Positions 1 to 7,857 of a stretch of DNA of 30,201 nucleotides are shown here, in pieces; position 1 is the first letter of the stretch; each line of letters begins with the position of its first letter. A program made the translations under genes and the position numbers. The DNA lies in contig JBAYFO010000046.1 in the NCBI GenBank assembly GCA_041667115.1, forward strand, positions 1 through 30,201, in the 5' to 3' direction. The DNA is from UBA1563 sp041667115 (GTDB lineage Bacteria > Bacteroidota > Ignavibacteria > Ignavibacteriales > Ignavibacteriaceae). The notes below the pieces were generated by a model. That model searched no databases. It saw only the letters and a program-made list of their open reading frames with translations, and was not told where the DNA came from.

Positions 1-16
1 AAAAAATGACTTTTCT

Positions 17-101
17 GCCGGGATGGCGGAATTGGTAGACGCACAGGACTTAAAATCCTGTGTCCCGTTGGGACGTGCCGGTTCGAGTCCGGCTCTCGGT
101 A
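17..101 (+). tRNA. tRNA-Leu (anticodon UAA)
   Basis: An 85-nt cloverleaf is visible. The acceptor arm GCCGGGA (17-23) pairs with TCTCGGT (94-100), with two G-U pairs, and A101 is the discriminator. The anticodon stem CAGGA/TCCTG encloses the loop CTTAAAA, giving anticodon TAA at 51-53, which reads UUA. A long variable arm (around 60-75, closed by GTCCC/GGGAC) is present, as expected of a type II leucine tRNA, and the T arm carries GTTCGAGTCC. The CCA end is not encoded (ACAAAA follows). Confidence 0.97.
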
Positions 102-113
102 CAAAAAGCAATG

Positions 114-150
114 AAAAGTCAGTATCCAAAGTCAAAAGTCAAAAGTCAAA
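114..150. repeat. Short AAAAGTC direct repeats between the two tRNAs
   Basis: The 7-mer AAAAGTC occurs at 114-120, 134-140 and 141-147, with a shortened copy (AAAGTC) at 128-133. A roughly complementary CTTTTGG-rich stretch lies at 180-200 and TTGACTTTTG at about 258-267, so the transcript could fold weakly. The 187-bp spacer between the tRNAs carries no credible gene. This looks like low-complexity intergenic sequence; a dispersed repeat is possible. Confidence 0.4.
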
Positions 151-288
151 TTTTTTGTTCCTAAAGTTTTGGCTTCTTCACTTTTGGCTTTTTTTGTTTT
201 TGGTGATTGGTCAAAGGTCGTTAGTCATTGATTATCGAGATAAATTCAGTCTTTGTAAATTGACTTTTGTTCATTGTGATTTTAACAG

Positions 289-362
289 GGGTTCTTAGCT
301 CAGTTGGTTAGAGCGTCTGCTTGACGTGCAGAAGGTCATAGGTTCGAATCCTATAGAGCCCA
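289..362 (+). tRNA. tRNA-Val (anticodon GAC)
   Basis: A 74-nt cloverleaf is visible. The acceptor GGGTTCT (289-295) pairs with AGAGCCC (355-361), and A362 is the discriminator. The D arm is AGCTCAGTTGGTTAGAGC. The anticodon stem TCTGC/GCAGA holds the loop TTGACGT, giving anticodon GAC at 323-325, which reads GUC/GUU (valine). The T arm contains GGTTCGAATCC. CCA is not encoded. It could be mistaken for tRNA-Asp, whose anticodon would be GTC; the loop read 5' to 3' is GAC. Confidence 0.95.
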
Positions 363-369
363 CGTATAC

Positions 370-391
370 CGGAAATCCTTCCGTTTTTTTT
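370..391 (+). terminator. Rho-independent terminator after tRNA-Val
   Basis: CGGAA (370-374), a four-base loop and TTCCG (379-383) form a short hairpin followed directly by eight T (384-391). It lies 8 nt past the tRNA and 17 nt before thrS, so it separates tRNA transcription from the thrS operon. Confidence 0.7.
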
Positions 392-407
392 CATTAAACA
401 GAATAGT

Positions 408-2357
408 ATGAAAAATATAACACTTACATTTCCCGACGGCAATTCGAAAGAATTTGCAGAAGGAATAACCGCTTTTGAAGTTGCAAAATCAATTTCAAAC
501 CGATTGGCAGATGATACTTTAGCCGTTGAGATTAACGGTGAAGTAAAAGAACTTTATACCAAACTTGAGTCGGATGCGAAAATAAAATTTCTAACCTTTG
601 AAGAGAGCAAAGGAAAAGAGGTCTATTGGCATTCTACCTCTCACTTGATGGCGCATGCCGTGCAAACTATTTATCCCGAAGCTAAATTTGGCGTTGGTCC
701 TGCGATTGAGAATGGTTTTTATTACGATATTGATATCAACTCTAAACTAACCGAAGAAGATCTCAAAAAAATTGAAGATAAAATGGCTGAACTTTCAAAA
801 CAGCAGAATGTTTTTGAAAGAAAAGAAATTTCTAAAGCTGATGCCTTAAAATTCTTTGGGGAAAAAGGAGATCAATATAAACTTGAAATTATTAGTGAGA
901 TTGACGATAAGGCAGAAGCTATCAGCCTTTACAATGAAGGGGATTTCACCGATCTTTGCACCGGTCCGCATCTGCCGAATGCAGGAAAAATTAAGTATGT
1001 AAAACTGCTTAATATTTCAGGCTCGTACTGGCGCGGAAACGAAAAGAACAAACAGCTTCAGAGAATTTATGGAATTTCTTTTCCTAAGAAAAAATTGCTT
1101 GAAGAACATCTTCTTCTATTAGAAGAAGCAAAAAAACGGGATCACAGAAAATTAGGAAAAGAGTTGGAACTCTTTTTCATCAGTCCCAAAATAGGGAGCG
1201 GCTTGCCGGTTTGGCTTCCGAAAGGAGCGGTACTTCGCGAAACTTTGGAAAAATATCTTCGTGAAGAACAAACCAAACGTGGCTATCTGCCGGTTGTTAC
1301 TCCTCATATCGGAAATATCAACTTATATAAAACAAGCGGGCATTATCCTTATTATAAAGAGAGCCAATTCCCGACGATCAAGTTTGAAGACAGTGAAGAA
1401 GAGTATTTGTTAAAGCCGATGAACTGTCCTCATCATTTTCAAATTTATGCGGTAAAACCGAGAAGCTACCGCGATCTGCCTATCCGTCTTGCAGAATTTG
1501 GAACCGTTTACCGATACGAACAATCAGGTGAGTTGAACGGCTTAACGCGCGTACGTTGTTTTGCTGTAGATGATTCACATATGTTTGTCCGACCAGATCA
1601 ATTAAAAGAAGAAGTCTGTAATGTTATTGAATTGATCCAGGCAGTTTTTACAACGATGGGATTTAAGGATTTTACAACCCAGTTATCGTTTAGAGATTCA
1701 AATGTAGAAAAATACGGCGGAGATATTGCACTCTGGGAAAAAGCCCAGCAGGAAATTCAAGAAGCCGCTGATATTATGAAACTTGATTATTTTATTGCCG
1801 AAGGTGAAGCCGCTTTCTACGGACCCAAAATTGATTTTATGGTGAAAGATGCGCTTGGAAGAAAATGGCAATTAGGAACGGTGCAAATTGATTATGTGAT
1901 GCCCGAGAGATTTGAATTAGAATATATCGGAAGTGATGGACAGAAACATCGACCTGTAGTAATTCACCGTGCACCATTCGGTTCGCTGGAAAGATTCATC
2001 GGTGTGCTGATCGAGCACTTTGCCGGAGATTTTCCTCTTTGGCTTGCCCCTATCCAAACAGTAGTTGTTCCGATATCCCAAAATTTTGTACATTACGCTA
2101 GTGAAATTTCAAAAATTCTCAAAGAACGAGGAATTAGAACCGAACTTGACGAACGAAGTGAAAAAATCGGCTATAAAATTCGTGATTGGGAAACGCAAAA
2201 AGTTCCTTACATGATCATCGTTGGTGAGAAAGAGGAACAGCAGAAAGTGATTTCCGTGAGAAAACATAAAGTAGGAGATTTAGGAATTTTTGAAGTAGAA
2301 AAGTTTGTTGGTCAACTTGAAGAAGAAATTAAAAATAAAATATCCAGTAACAAATAA
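408..2357 (+). CDS. thrS: Threonyl-tRNA synthetase
   Basis: Charges tRNA-Thr with threonine in the cytoplasm. At 649 aa it has the normal length of bacterial full-length ThrRS. Domains in order: TGS domain (about 1-62); N2 editing domain with the metal-site pattern H75-x3-H79 and C184-x3-H188; the class II catalytic core with zinc ligands C340 (in MNCPHH), H391 (in DDSHMF) and H520 (in VIHRAPFGS); motif 3 around residues 521-545; and the anticodon-binding domain from about 547. The motif 2 loop reads RVRCFAVDDSH where many bacteria have RVRGFTQDDAH, a mild deviation. The ATG at 408 follows the tRNA terminator. The stop codon overlaps the ribosome site of infC, which suggests one operon with infC, rpmI and rplT. 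Confidence 0.98.
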   Translation: MKNITLTFPDGNSKEFAEGITAFEVAKSISNRLADDTLAVEINGEVKELYTKLESDAKIKFLTFEESKGKEVYWHSTSHLMAHAVQTIYPEAKFGVGPAIENGFYYDIDINSKLTEEDLKKIEDKMAELSKQQNVFERKEISKADALKFFGEKGDQYKLEIISEIDDKAEAISLYNEGDFTDLCTGPHLPNAGKIKYVKLLNISGSYWRGNEKNKQLQRIYGISFPKKKLLEEHLLLLEEAKKRDHRKLGKELELFFISPKIGSGLPVWLPKGAVLRETLEKYLREEQTKRGYLPVVTPHIGNINLYKTSGHYPYYKESQFPTIKFEDSEEEYLLKPMNCPHHFQIYAVKPRSYRDLPIRLAEFGTVYRYEQSGELNGLTRVRCFAVDDSHMFVRPDQLKEEVCNVIELIQAVFTTMGFKDFTTQLSFRDSNVEKYGGDIALWEKAQQEIQEAADIMKLDYFIAEGEAAFYGPKIDFMVKDALGRKWQLGTVQIDYVMPERFELEYIGSDGQKHRPVVIHRAPFGSLERFIGVLIEHFAGDFPLWLAPIQTVVVPISQNFVHYASEISKILKERGIRTELDERSEKIGYKIRDWETQKVPYMIIVGEKEEQQKVISVRKHKVGDLGIFEVEKFVGQLEEEIKNKISSNK

Positions 2358-2368
2358 GGAGGTTCTTT

Positions 2369-2905
2369 ATCGCTCAAGCAGAAGAAATTCGTATTAATGA
2401 GGAGATCAAGGCCCTAAAAGTAAGAGTAATTGATCAAGACGGCGGGCAACTCGGTGTCTTTTTAATTAAAGATGCAATTCGTGTCGCATCGGAACGGCAA
2501 TTAGATTTAGTAGAAATTGCCCCCAAAGCAGATCCGCCGGTTTGTAAAATTATTGATTTCGGAAAGTTTAAATACGAACAGCAAAAACGGGAAAAAACGC
2601 AAAAGAAGAATCAAGTCGTTTCCGTTTTAAAAGAAATTCGTTTTCATCCGAACACAGATGTTCATGATTTTGAATTTAAGACGAAGCATGCAATTAATTT
2701 TTTGCAGGATGGCGATAAAGTAAAAGCGGTAGTAATGTTTAAAGGACGCGAGATGGCATATACCAAACTCGGTGAAGATCTTTTAAACCGCTTTGTTGAA
2801 AAAATACAGGATGTAGCAAAAGTTGAAAGCCCTATCAAGATGGAAGGGCGGTACATGAACTTAATAGTCGTTCCTTTTAAAGGAAAAATAAAAAAAACAA
2901 AATAA
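2369..2905 (+). CDS. infC: Translation initiation factor IF-3, apparent AUC start
   Basis: IF-3 binds the 30S subunit, blocks premature 50S joining and rejects non-standard start codons. Reading frame 2369-2905 gives 178 residues typical of IF-3: an N-terminal domain starting AEEIRINEEIKA, the central linker with KTQKKNQ, and a C-terminal domain containing KEIRFHPNTDVHDFEFK and ending PFKGKIKKTK. There is no ATG, GTG or TTG at the expected start. The Shine-Dalgarno AAGGAGG (2356-2362) lies 6 nt before an ATC codon at 2369; the next candidate (ATT at 2387) is 24 nt away. A rare start is known for infC in E. coli (AUU), where it allows IF-3 to repress its own synthesis; the same logic is inferred here. 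The first ATG/GTG/TTG-started frame begins only at 2702, so automated callers may truncate this gene. Confidence 0.93.
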   Translation: MAQAEEIRINEEIKALKVRVIDQDGGQLGVFLIKDAIRVASERQLDLVEIAPKADPPVCKIIDFGKFKYEQQKREKTQKKNQVVSVLKEIRFHPNTDVHDFEFKTKHAINFLQDGDKVKAVVMFKGREMAYTKLGEDLLNRFVEKIQDVAKVESPIKMEGRYMNLIVVPFKGKIKKTK

Positions 2906-2914
2906 GGAAACCAA

Positions 2915-3106
2915 ATGCCAAAAATGAAAAGCAACCGTGGCGCTCGTAAAAGTTTCAGAGAAACTGCGTCCGGTCATTTTAAGAGAAAAAAGGCTTTCAG
3001 AAGCCATATTCTCTCTTCAAAAAGCACGAAACGAAAAAGAGGATTGCGTAAAGCTACTCTTGTCTCCGGCTCTGAAGAAAAACGTGTAACCGCGATGATG
3101 CAGTAG
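2915..3106 (+). CDS. rpmI: 50S ribosomal protein L35
   Basis: A 63-aa, strongly basic protein beginning MPKMKSNRGARKSF with the KRKKAFRSHIL core and the KRKRGLRKATLV segment typical of L35. It is a component of the large ribosomal subunit. It lies 9 nt after infC with an AAGGAAA ribosome site and 12 nt before rplT, the near-universal infC-rpmI-rplT order. Length and sequence are ordinary for the family. Confidence 0.97.
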   Translation: MPKMKSNRGARKSFRETASGHFKRKKAFRSHILSSKSTKRKRGLRKATLVSGSEEKRVTAMMQ

Positions 3107-3118
3107 AAAGGAAAAACA

Positions 3119-3466
3119 ATGCCAAGATCAAAAAACAAAGTTGCTTCTAAAGCACGTCGTAAAAAAATTCTCTCGATGGCCAAAGGCTATTGGGGAACGA
3201 GAAAGAACGTCTTCACGGTCGCCAAGAATCATGTCGAAAAGGGACTCCTTCACGCATACCGCGATAGAAAACTAAAGAAGAGGAATTATCGAAATCTCTG
3301 GATCATTAGAATTAATGCAGCCGCAAGAGTTAACGGCACAACATACTCACAGTTGATGCATGCACTTGATACAAAGGGTGTAGTTATCAATAGAAAAGTA
3401 CTTGCAAGTTTAGCTGTAGAAAATCCTAAAGCATTCACTGATTTAGTTTCTTTTGCCACGAACTAA
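3119..3466 (+). CDS. rplT: 50S ribosomal protein L20
   Basis: A 115-aa basic protein: an extended N-terminal arm (residues 1-60, MPRSKNKVASKARRKK) that threads into 23S rRNA, then a globular C-terminal domain with the RNLWIIRINAAAR signature. L20 is an early assembly protein and in several bacteria represses its own operon; no leader mimic is obvious here, so that is not claimed. It is the last gene before a strong terminator (3491-3530). Confidence 0.97.
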   Translation: MPRSKNKVASKARRKKILSMAKGYWGTRKNVFTVAKNHVEKGLLHAYRDRKLKKRNYRNLWIIRINAAARVNGTTYSQLMHALDTKGVVINRKVLASLAVENPKAFTDLVSFATN

Positions 3467-3490
3467 ATAAGAATTCACAAAAAACAAATG

Positions 3491-3530
3491 CCAAAAACCA
3501 ATTTAAATTTGGTTTTTGGTTTTTTGTTTT
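3491..3530. terminator. Terminator after rplT
   Basis: An 11-bp perfect stem, CCAAAAACCAA (3491-3501) with TTGGTTTTTGG (3509-3519), encloses a 7-nt loop and is followed by a T-rich tail (3520-3530). The A-rich sequence before it means it could also work on the opposite strand. It separates the thrS-infC-rpmI-rplT transcript from pheS. Confidence 0.85.
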
Positions 3531-3551
3531 AATAATTTGGGATTTGAAATA

Positions 3552-4562
3552 ATGTTGACGAAAATTCAAACGCTTACCACAGAATTTCTTCAAGCAATTG
3601 AAAATGTAAAAGATCAAAAACAGCTTGAAGATTTGCGGATTGTTTATCTTAGCCGGAACGGCTCAATTGCTTCTCTTTTTGAAGAACTGAAAAGTGTTCC
3701 GAAAGAAGAAAAGCCGCGACTTGGAAAAGAATTAAACCGGCTCCGTACTTTTGCGGAAGAAAAATTCAATGATAAGAAATCTGAATTCGACGAACTCCTT
3801 ACAAAAAAATCTCAACAAATTGATTTAACCTTACCTGGAAGAAAAGTTGAACTTGGACACAAACATCTTCTTACTCAAACATTGGATGAGATTAAATCAA
3901 TTTTTAAAGGATTAGGATTTTCGATATTTGAAGGTCCGGAATTAGAATCCGACTATTATAATTTTGAAGCTTTGAACTTTCCTGTCGATCATCCGGCGCG
4001 CGATATGCAGGATACTTTTTTTGTTAATAAAGATTTTCTGCTTCGTACACACACTTCTCCCGTACAAGTAAGGTTGATGGAGAAACTCCAACCACCGCTA
4101 AGAGCAATAATGCCCGGAAGAGTTTACCGCAACGAAGCCATAAGTTCACGAAGTCATTGTATGTTCCATCAAGTTGAAGGGTTGTGTGTTGATACCGATG
4201 TTACCTTTGCAGAATTGAAGGGAACGCTTGTTGCTTTTACAAAACAATTTTACGGTAAAGATTTAAACTATCGTTTCCGCCCAAGTTTTTTCCCTTTTAC
4301 AGAGCCAAGTGCCGAGATGGATATCACGTGCTTTTTGTGCAAAGGAAAAGGGTGTAGAGTTTGTAAACAATCCGGCTGGCTTGAAATTCTCGGTTGCGGA
4401 ATGGTTGATCCGAACGTATTTGAATATGCAAAGTATGACAACGAAAAATATACCGGTTACGCGTTTGGAATGGGTATAGAAAGAACCGCGATGTTGAAGT
4501 ATGGAATAACCGATATCCGTACTTTTTTTGAAAATGACGTTAGATTTCTCAAACAGTTTTGA
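3552..4562 (+). CDS. pheS: Phenylalanyl-tRNA synthetase alpha subunit
   Basis: Catalytic subunit of the (alpha-beta)2 enzyme that charges tRNA-Phe. 336 aa from the ATG at 3552; an upstream in-frame start at 3516 would lie inside the rplT terminator hairpin and is rejected. N-terminal coiled coil (about 1-90), then the class II core: motif 2 region with MPGRVYRNEAIS (188-199) and motif 3 with GMGIERTAML (306-315). A cysteine knuckle C260-x2-C263-x4-C268-x2-C271, followed by SGW, is the putative zinc site found in many non-enteric PheS proteins. The gene is followed 15 nt later by pheT. Confidence 0.97.
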   Translation: MLTKIQTLTTEFLQAIENVKDQKQLEDLRIVYLSRNGSIASLFEELKSVPKEEKPRLGKELNRLRTFAEEKFNDKKSEFDELLTKKSQQIDLTLPGRKVELGHKHLLTQTLDEIKSIFKGLGFSIFEGPELESDYYNFEALNFPVDHPARDMQDTFFVNKDFLLRTHTSPVQVRLMEKLQPPLRAIMPGRVYRNEAISSRSHCMFHQVEGLCVDTDVTFAELKGTLVAFTKQFYGKDLNYRFRPSFFPFTEPSAEMDITCFLCKGKGCRVCKQSGWLEILGCGMVDPNVFEYAKYDNEKYTGYAFGMGIERTAMLKYGITDIRTFFENDVRFLKQF

Positions 4563-4577
4563 TGCGGAGAAAGTAAA

Positions 4578-6980
4578 TTGAAAATTTCACTGAATTGGTT
4601 AAAAGAATATATTGATCTGTCGGATATTCCGGTTGATGAAATAGTTTCCAAGCTAACGATGTCAGGGTTGGAAGTTGAAGATGTAGAAAATCAAATTGAA
4701 ATGTTTACAAATTTCATTGTTGGTTTTGTAGAAGAAAAAGAAAAACATCCCAATGCCGACAAGCTTTCGTTGTGCGTAGTAAACAACGGGAAAGAAAAAT
4801 TGAAAGTCGTTTGCGGTGCGCCAAATGTGGCTGCGGGGCAGAAAGTAGTTTTCGCTCAAATTGGTGCTGTTGTTCCAAACAGCGGGATGAAAATCAGTAA
4901 GGCAAAAATACGGGGAACGGAATCAAACGGAATGCTTTGCTCTGAATCAGAACTCGGGCTGAGTGAAGATCACTCTGGAATTATTGTACTTGATCCTTCA
5001 ATCAAAGAAGGAACGACCGTTTCGGAAGCCCTTCATCTAAATGATGTTCTTTTTGAAATAGGAGTTACTCCCAATCGAGCCGACGCTCTTTCACACATCG
5101 GAGTAGCCAGGGACTTAGCTGCCATTTTTCAACGTGAATTAAAACTGCCGAAAGTCTCAATTACCAAATCTCCAAAAAATATAAACGATTTCGCTTCAAT
5201 AGAAATTGTTGATGCGGAAAATTGTCCCAGGTATTCTGCAAAAGTGTTAGTGAATGTTGAAATTAAAGAATCACCTGATTGGCTTAAGAGAAGGTTAAAA
5301 GCTGTCGGGCTTCGTCCGATTAATAATATTGTTGACGTAACGAATTTTGTTTTGCACGAACTCGGTCAACCGCTTCACGCATTTGATCTTGATAAACTTT
5401 CCAAGCAAAAGATTGTTGTAAAAAAAGCAGCCGCGGATTCTCTATTTACAACACTTGATGCAAAAGAAAGAAAACTGAACGAAAATGTTTTAATGATCTG
5501 CGACGGTGAAAAACCTGTTGCAGTTGCCGGAGTAATGGGAGGAGAAAATTCCGAAGTAACTTCATCAACAAAAAATATTTTAATTGAGAGCGCTTATTTT
5601 AATCCGACAAGCGTGAGAAAGACTTCCAAATATTTGGGATTAAGCACAGACGCTTCCTACCGTTTTGAACGGGGAACCGATCCATCGAACACGGTTTACG
5701 CGGCTGAACGCGCTGCCCAACTGATGGCTGAATTAAGCGGCGGAGAAGTGGTAAACGGATTTATCGATGTTTATCCGAAGCAGATTTCTTCAAAAGAAAT
5801 TACTCTTCGCTTTTATCAAGTTGAAAGAATTCTGGGTTATCCAATTCCCAATGAAAATGTAAAAAATATTTTATCATCACTCGGTTTTGAGATAAAAAAT
5901 ATTAGTGAGAAATCAATTACTGTTTTAACTCCTACTTTTCGTCCGGATGTAGAACGGGAAATTGATTTAATCGAGGAAGTAGCAAGAATAAACAGTTATG
6001 ATACTATTCCGACAATCTCAAAAATCGCTATTCCTATTAGCGAAAAAATTGATGAATCGGCTTTTGACGATGATTTACGAGTAATTGCAACAGGGTTAGG
6101 ATTCAACGAAATTCTTTCCTTTCCGATGATCACAGAAAAGTCGGCAGATATTTTTGGTAAACCGGTTGGCTTGCTTAACCCGCAAGGTTCCGAGATGGGT
6201 TTCTTGAGAACATCTCTCCTTGCAAGTGCGCTTCCGGTTGTAGAAAAAAATATAAACGTTGGTGAAAAGAATTTAAAACTTTTTGAAATAGGAAAAGTTT
6301 TCTTAAAAGTAAATGATGATCTCTTCACCTTTACTGATTTTGTTGAAGAAGAACGGTTCCTCATCATCTTGACAGGAAAAATTTCTGAAAAAGAATGGTA
6401 CACAGGAGAAAGAGAATTCGATTTTTACGATCTAAAAGCTGCCGTAAATGAATGTTTTCAGAAAAAAGTACTTGACAATCTTTTAAATGATTCCTATTAT
6501 CACAATGGAAATAAAATTTTTGATTATTTTTACACTAAAAGTTTTGGAACAACCATTTTAGGCAGTGGTGGAAAAATAAAAAAAGAGGTCCTAAAACATT
6601 TTGGTATTCAGCAGGATGTCTTTTGTTTTGAAGGTTCGGTTGAGGTGTTGAAATCGGTTACTCCCAAAAGAAAAACTTTTGCAGGACTTCTCCGCTTTCC
6701 GAAAGTGATGAAAGATTTTGCTTTTATTTTTGAAAAAGATATTCCCGTTGAAAAGGTTGCTGTGTTCATAAAGAAAAAAGGGAGCAGCATTTTGAAAGAA
6801 GTTCATCCGTTTGATGTATTTGAACATCCATCAATCGGGGAAACGAAAAAATCAGTTGCGTTTGGTCTTTCGTATTATGATGCTGAACGGACATTGACTG
6901 ATGAAGAAGTTGATAAAGATTTTCAATCATTGATTGAAATAGTAAAAAAAGAATTTAACGCAGTTTTGCGAGGAAAATAA
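4578..6980 (+). CDS. pheT: Phenylalanyl-tRNA synthetase beta subunit
   Basis: Partner of PheS: binds tRNA-Phe and edits mis-charged Tyr. 800 aa, normal length. Visible domains: N-terminal segment MKISLNWLKEYI, EMAP-type OB fold (about 42-150, with HPNADKLSLC and the SNGMLCSE motif), B3/B4 editing region (about 215-390, including RPINNIVDVTNFV and HAFDLDKL), B5 (about 400-475), the catalytic-like core, and the C-terminal ferredoxin-fold anticodon-binding domain (about 705-799, RFPKVMKDFAF). The start is TTG at 4578 behind GGAGAAAG; no ATG fits the conserved N-terminus. Confidence 0.97.
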   Translation: MKISLNWLKEYIDLSDIPVDEIVSKLTMSGLEVEDVENQIEMFTNFIVGFVEEKEKHPNADKLSLCVVNNGKEKLKVVCGAPNVAAGQKVVFAQIGAVVPNSGMKISKAKIRGTESNGMLCSESELGLSEDHSGIIVLDPSIKEGTTVSEALHLNDVLFEIGVTPNRADALSHIGVARDLAAIFQRELKLPKVSITKSPKNINDFASIEIVDAENCPRYSAKVLVNVEIKESPDWLKRRLKAVGLRPINNIVDVTNFVLHELGQPLHAFDLDKLSKQKIVVKKAAADSLFTTLDAKERKLNENVLMICDGEKPVAVAGVMGGENSEVTSSTKNILIESAYFNPTSVRKTSKYLGLSTDASYRFERGTDPSNTVYAAERAAQLMAELSGGEVVNGFIDVYPKQISSKEITLRFYQVERILGYPIPNENVKNILSSLGFEIKNISEKSITVLTPTFRPDVEREIDLIEEVARINSYDTIPTISKIAIPISEKIDESAFDDDLRVIATGLGFNEILSFPMITEKSADIFGKPVGLLNPQGSEMGFLRTSLLASALPVVEKNINVGEKNLKLFEIGKVFLKVNDDLFTFTDFVEEERFLIILTGKISEKEWYTGEREFDFYDLKAAVNECFQKKVLDNLLNDSYYHNGNKIFDYFYTKSFGTTILGSGGKIKKEVLKHFGIQQDVFCFEGSVEVLKSVTPKRKTFAGLLRFPKVMKDFAFIFEKDIPVEKVAVFIKKKGSSILKEVHPFDVFEHPSIGETKKSVAFGLSYYDAERTLTDEEVDKDFQSLIEIVKKEFNAVLRGK

Positions 6981-7295
6981 TTGTCGGATTTATCTAAATT
7001 TGAAATATTCTTGCAAGAACTTAACTCGATAGAAGTTCAAGTTTCTGCACACATAGAACTTTGTGAAGAATTACAAAAACGAAACAAAGAACTTGAAAAA
7101 AAACTTTTAAATCTGCAAAAGGAAAATGAATATTTGAAAATGCAGTCCGCCGAAGGCGGAGAAAACGGCGAACGGAGGAGCGATGATAACCATGCCGCTG
7201 TTTTCAACTCGCTTAGCAGCCAGGAGCGGGAAAATCTTAAAGTGAAAATTACCGAGGTAATTTCCAAAATTAATAATCATCTAACTAGTTCTTAA
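6981..7295 (+). CDS. Small coiled-coil protein between pheT and zapA
   Basis: 104 aa, starting at a TTG that touches the pheT stop codon, with GAGGA upstream. Residues 20-55 form a leucine/glutamate-rich heptad pattern (ELCEELQKRNKELEKKLL) predicted to be a coiled coil; a charged glycine-rich linker follows (57-70) and then a helical C-terminal part. There is no signal peptide or membrane segment. I cannot name the family. Its place next to zapA, and its ZapB-like character (short, cytosolic, coiled coil), suggest a role in cell division, but that is inference from context only. Confidence 0.75.
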   Translation: MSDLSKFEIFLQELNSIEVQVSAHIELCEELQKRNKELEKKLLNLQKENEYLKMQSAEGGENGERRSDDNHAAVFNSLSSQERENLKVKITEVISKINNHLTSS

Positions 7296-7326
7296 TTAAT
7301 TTTATTGTTGATGGTATCGGTTCATT

Positions 7327-7623
7327 ATGACGGACAAAAAGAAGCTCAAAGTAAAAATATTTGATAAAGAATATTCTTTATTGGTAGATAACGAAGAAAT
7401 CGCTAAGGAACTTGCTATTTATGTAAATAATGTAATGGAAGAAACAAAGCAGGAACTGCCCGATCAACCGGCGCAGACGATTGCTATTATTGCATCTTTG
7501 AACATTGCTTATGATTATTTTATGGAAAAAAACAAGAACAAAGAATTTCTTATTCAAGCGACCGACAAAGTAAAAAAGATCAAGCTTCTTTTAAACCAAT
7601 CATCTGACCCTATCCCCTCATAA
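7327..7623 (+). CDS. zapA: Cell division protein ZapA
   Basis: 98-aa ZapA-like protein. ZapA binds and bundles FtsZ filaments at the Z ring. The N-terminal domain has the typical KLKVKIFDKEYSLLVDNEE strand-turn-strand start, then a helix with EIAKELAIYVNNVMEE, and a C-terminal coiled-coil helix with QTIAIIASLNIAYDYF. Length is normal. It sits between the small coiled-coil gene and a structured RNA plus rny, the usual order in Bacteroidota-type genomes; zapA next to 6S RNA is also known from proteobacteria. Confidence 0.9.
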   Translation: MTDKKKLKVKIFDKEYSLLVDNEEIAKELAIYVNNVMEETKQELPDQPAQTIAIIASLNIAYDYFMEKNKNKEFLIQATDKVKKIKLLLNQSSDPIPS

Positions 7624-7633
7624 AAGCCATTAC

Positions 7634-7827
7634 CGCTGCCGGTTAATGGTAACAAAAAAGAACCAACTTTGCCAATGGGTTATTGACTTACGATGCGTAA
7701 GGCAGGCCTCATCCCGATTTATCGGGAATCTGACTTCGGTCGGAACGGAGGAAGCAAGAAACATTCGGGCTATTTCCCACACTGTTTGGATAAGGGTTCT
7801 TTCCCTGTTCGACAGTAGCCGGCGGCG
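7634..7827 (+). ncRNA. ssrS: Probable 6S RNA between zapA and rny
   Basis: The 234-bp gap between zapA and rny folds into one closed domain of 194 nt. The outer stem 7634-7645 pairs with 7816-7827 (12 bp with G-U pairs). Inside it, AAAGAACC (7657-7664) pairs with GGTTCTTT (7795-7802), CTT (7667-7669) with AAG (7792-7794), CCAA (7672-7675) with TTGG (7786-7789), and GGG (7677-7679) with CCC (7776-7778). The interior has hairpins at 7688-7700, 7713-7726 (CCCGAT/ATCGGG) and 7730-7743 (UUCG tetraloop). Size, a long interrupted closing stem and the zapA-ssrS-rny synteny match 6S RNA, which binds the housekeeping RNA polymerase in stationary phase. The branched interior is less typical of 6S, so another structured RNA is possible. 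An in-frame 67-codon stretch at 7646-7849 has no protein-like character. Confidence 0.6.
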
Positions 7828-7857
7828 TATTTATTTATCCAATTGTTGAGGTGTAAT

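Noticed and set aside
114..150. CRISPR-like array between the tRNAs
   Set aside because: The units are 7 bp and mostly tandem, without spacers; no cas genes are present.
23..298. 91-codon open frame across the tRNA-Leu gene
   Set aside because: It runs through a clear tRNA and low-complexity repeats and has no protein-family character.
4257..4380. Cysteine knuckle in PheS as a novel insertion
   Set aside because: The CxxC-x4-CxxC-SGW segment is a regular feature of many bacterial PheS proteins.
7739..7760. Resemblance of GGAACGGAGGAAGC to the conserved loop of SRP RNA
   Set aside because: The SRP core (GGAAGGAAGCAG with its paired partner strand) cannot be built here; the outer stems and location fit 6S RNA better.
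7646..7849. 67-codon frame between zapA and rny
   Set aside because: It lies inside the folded 6S-like RNA and has no recognisable domain or ribosome site.
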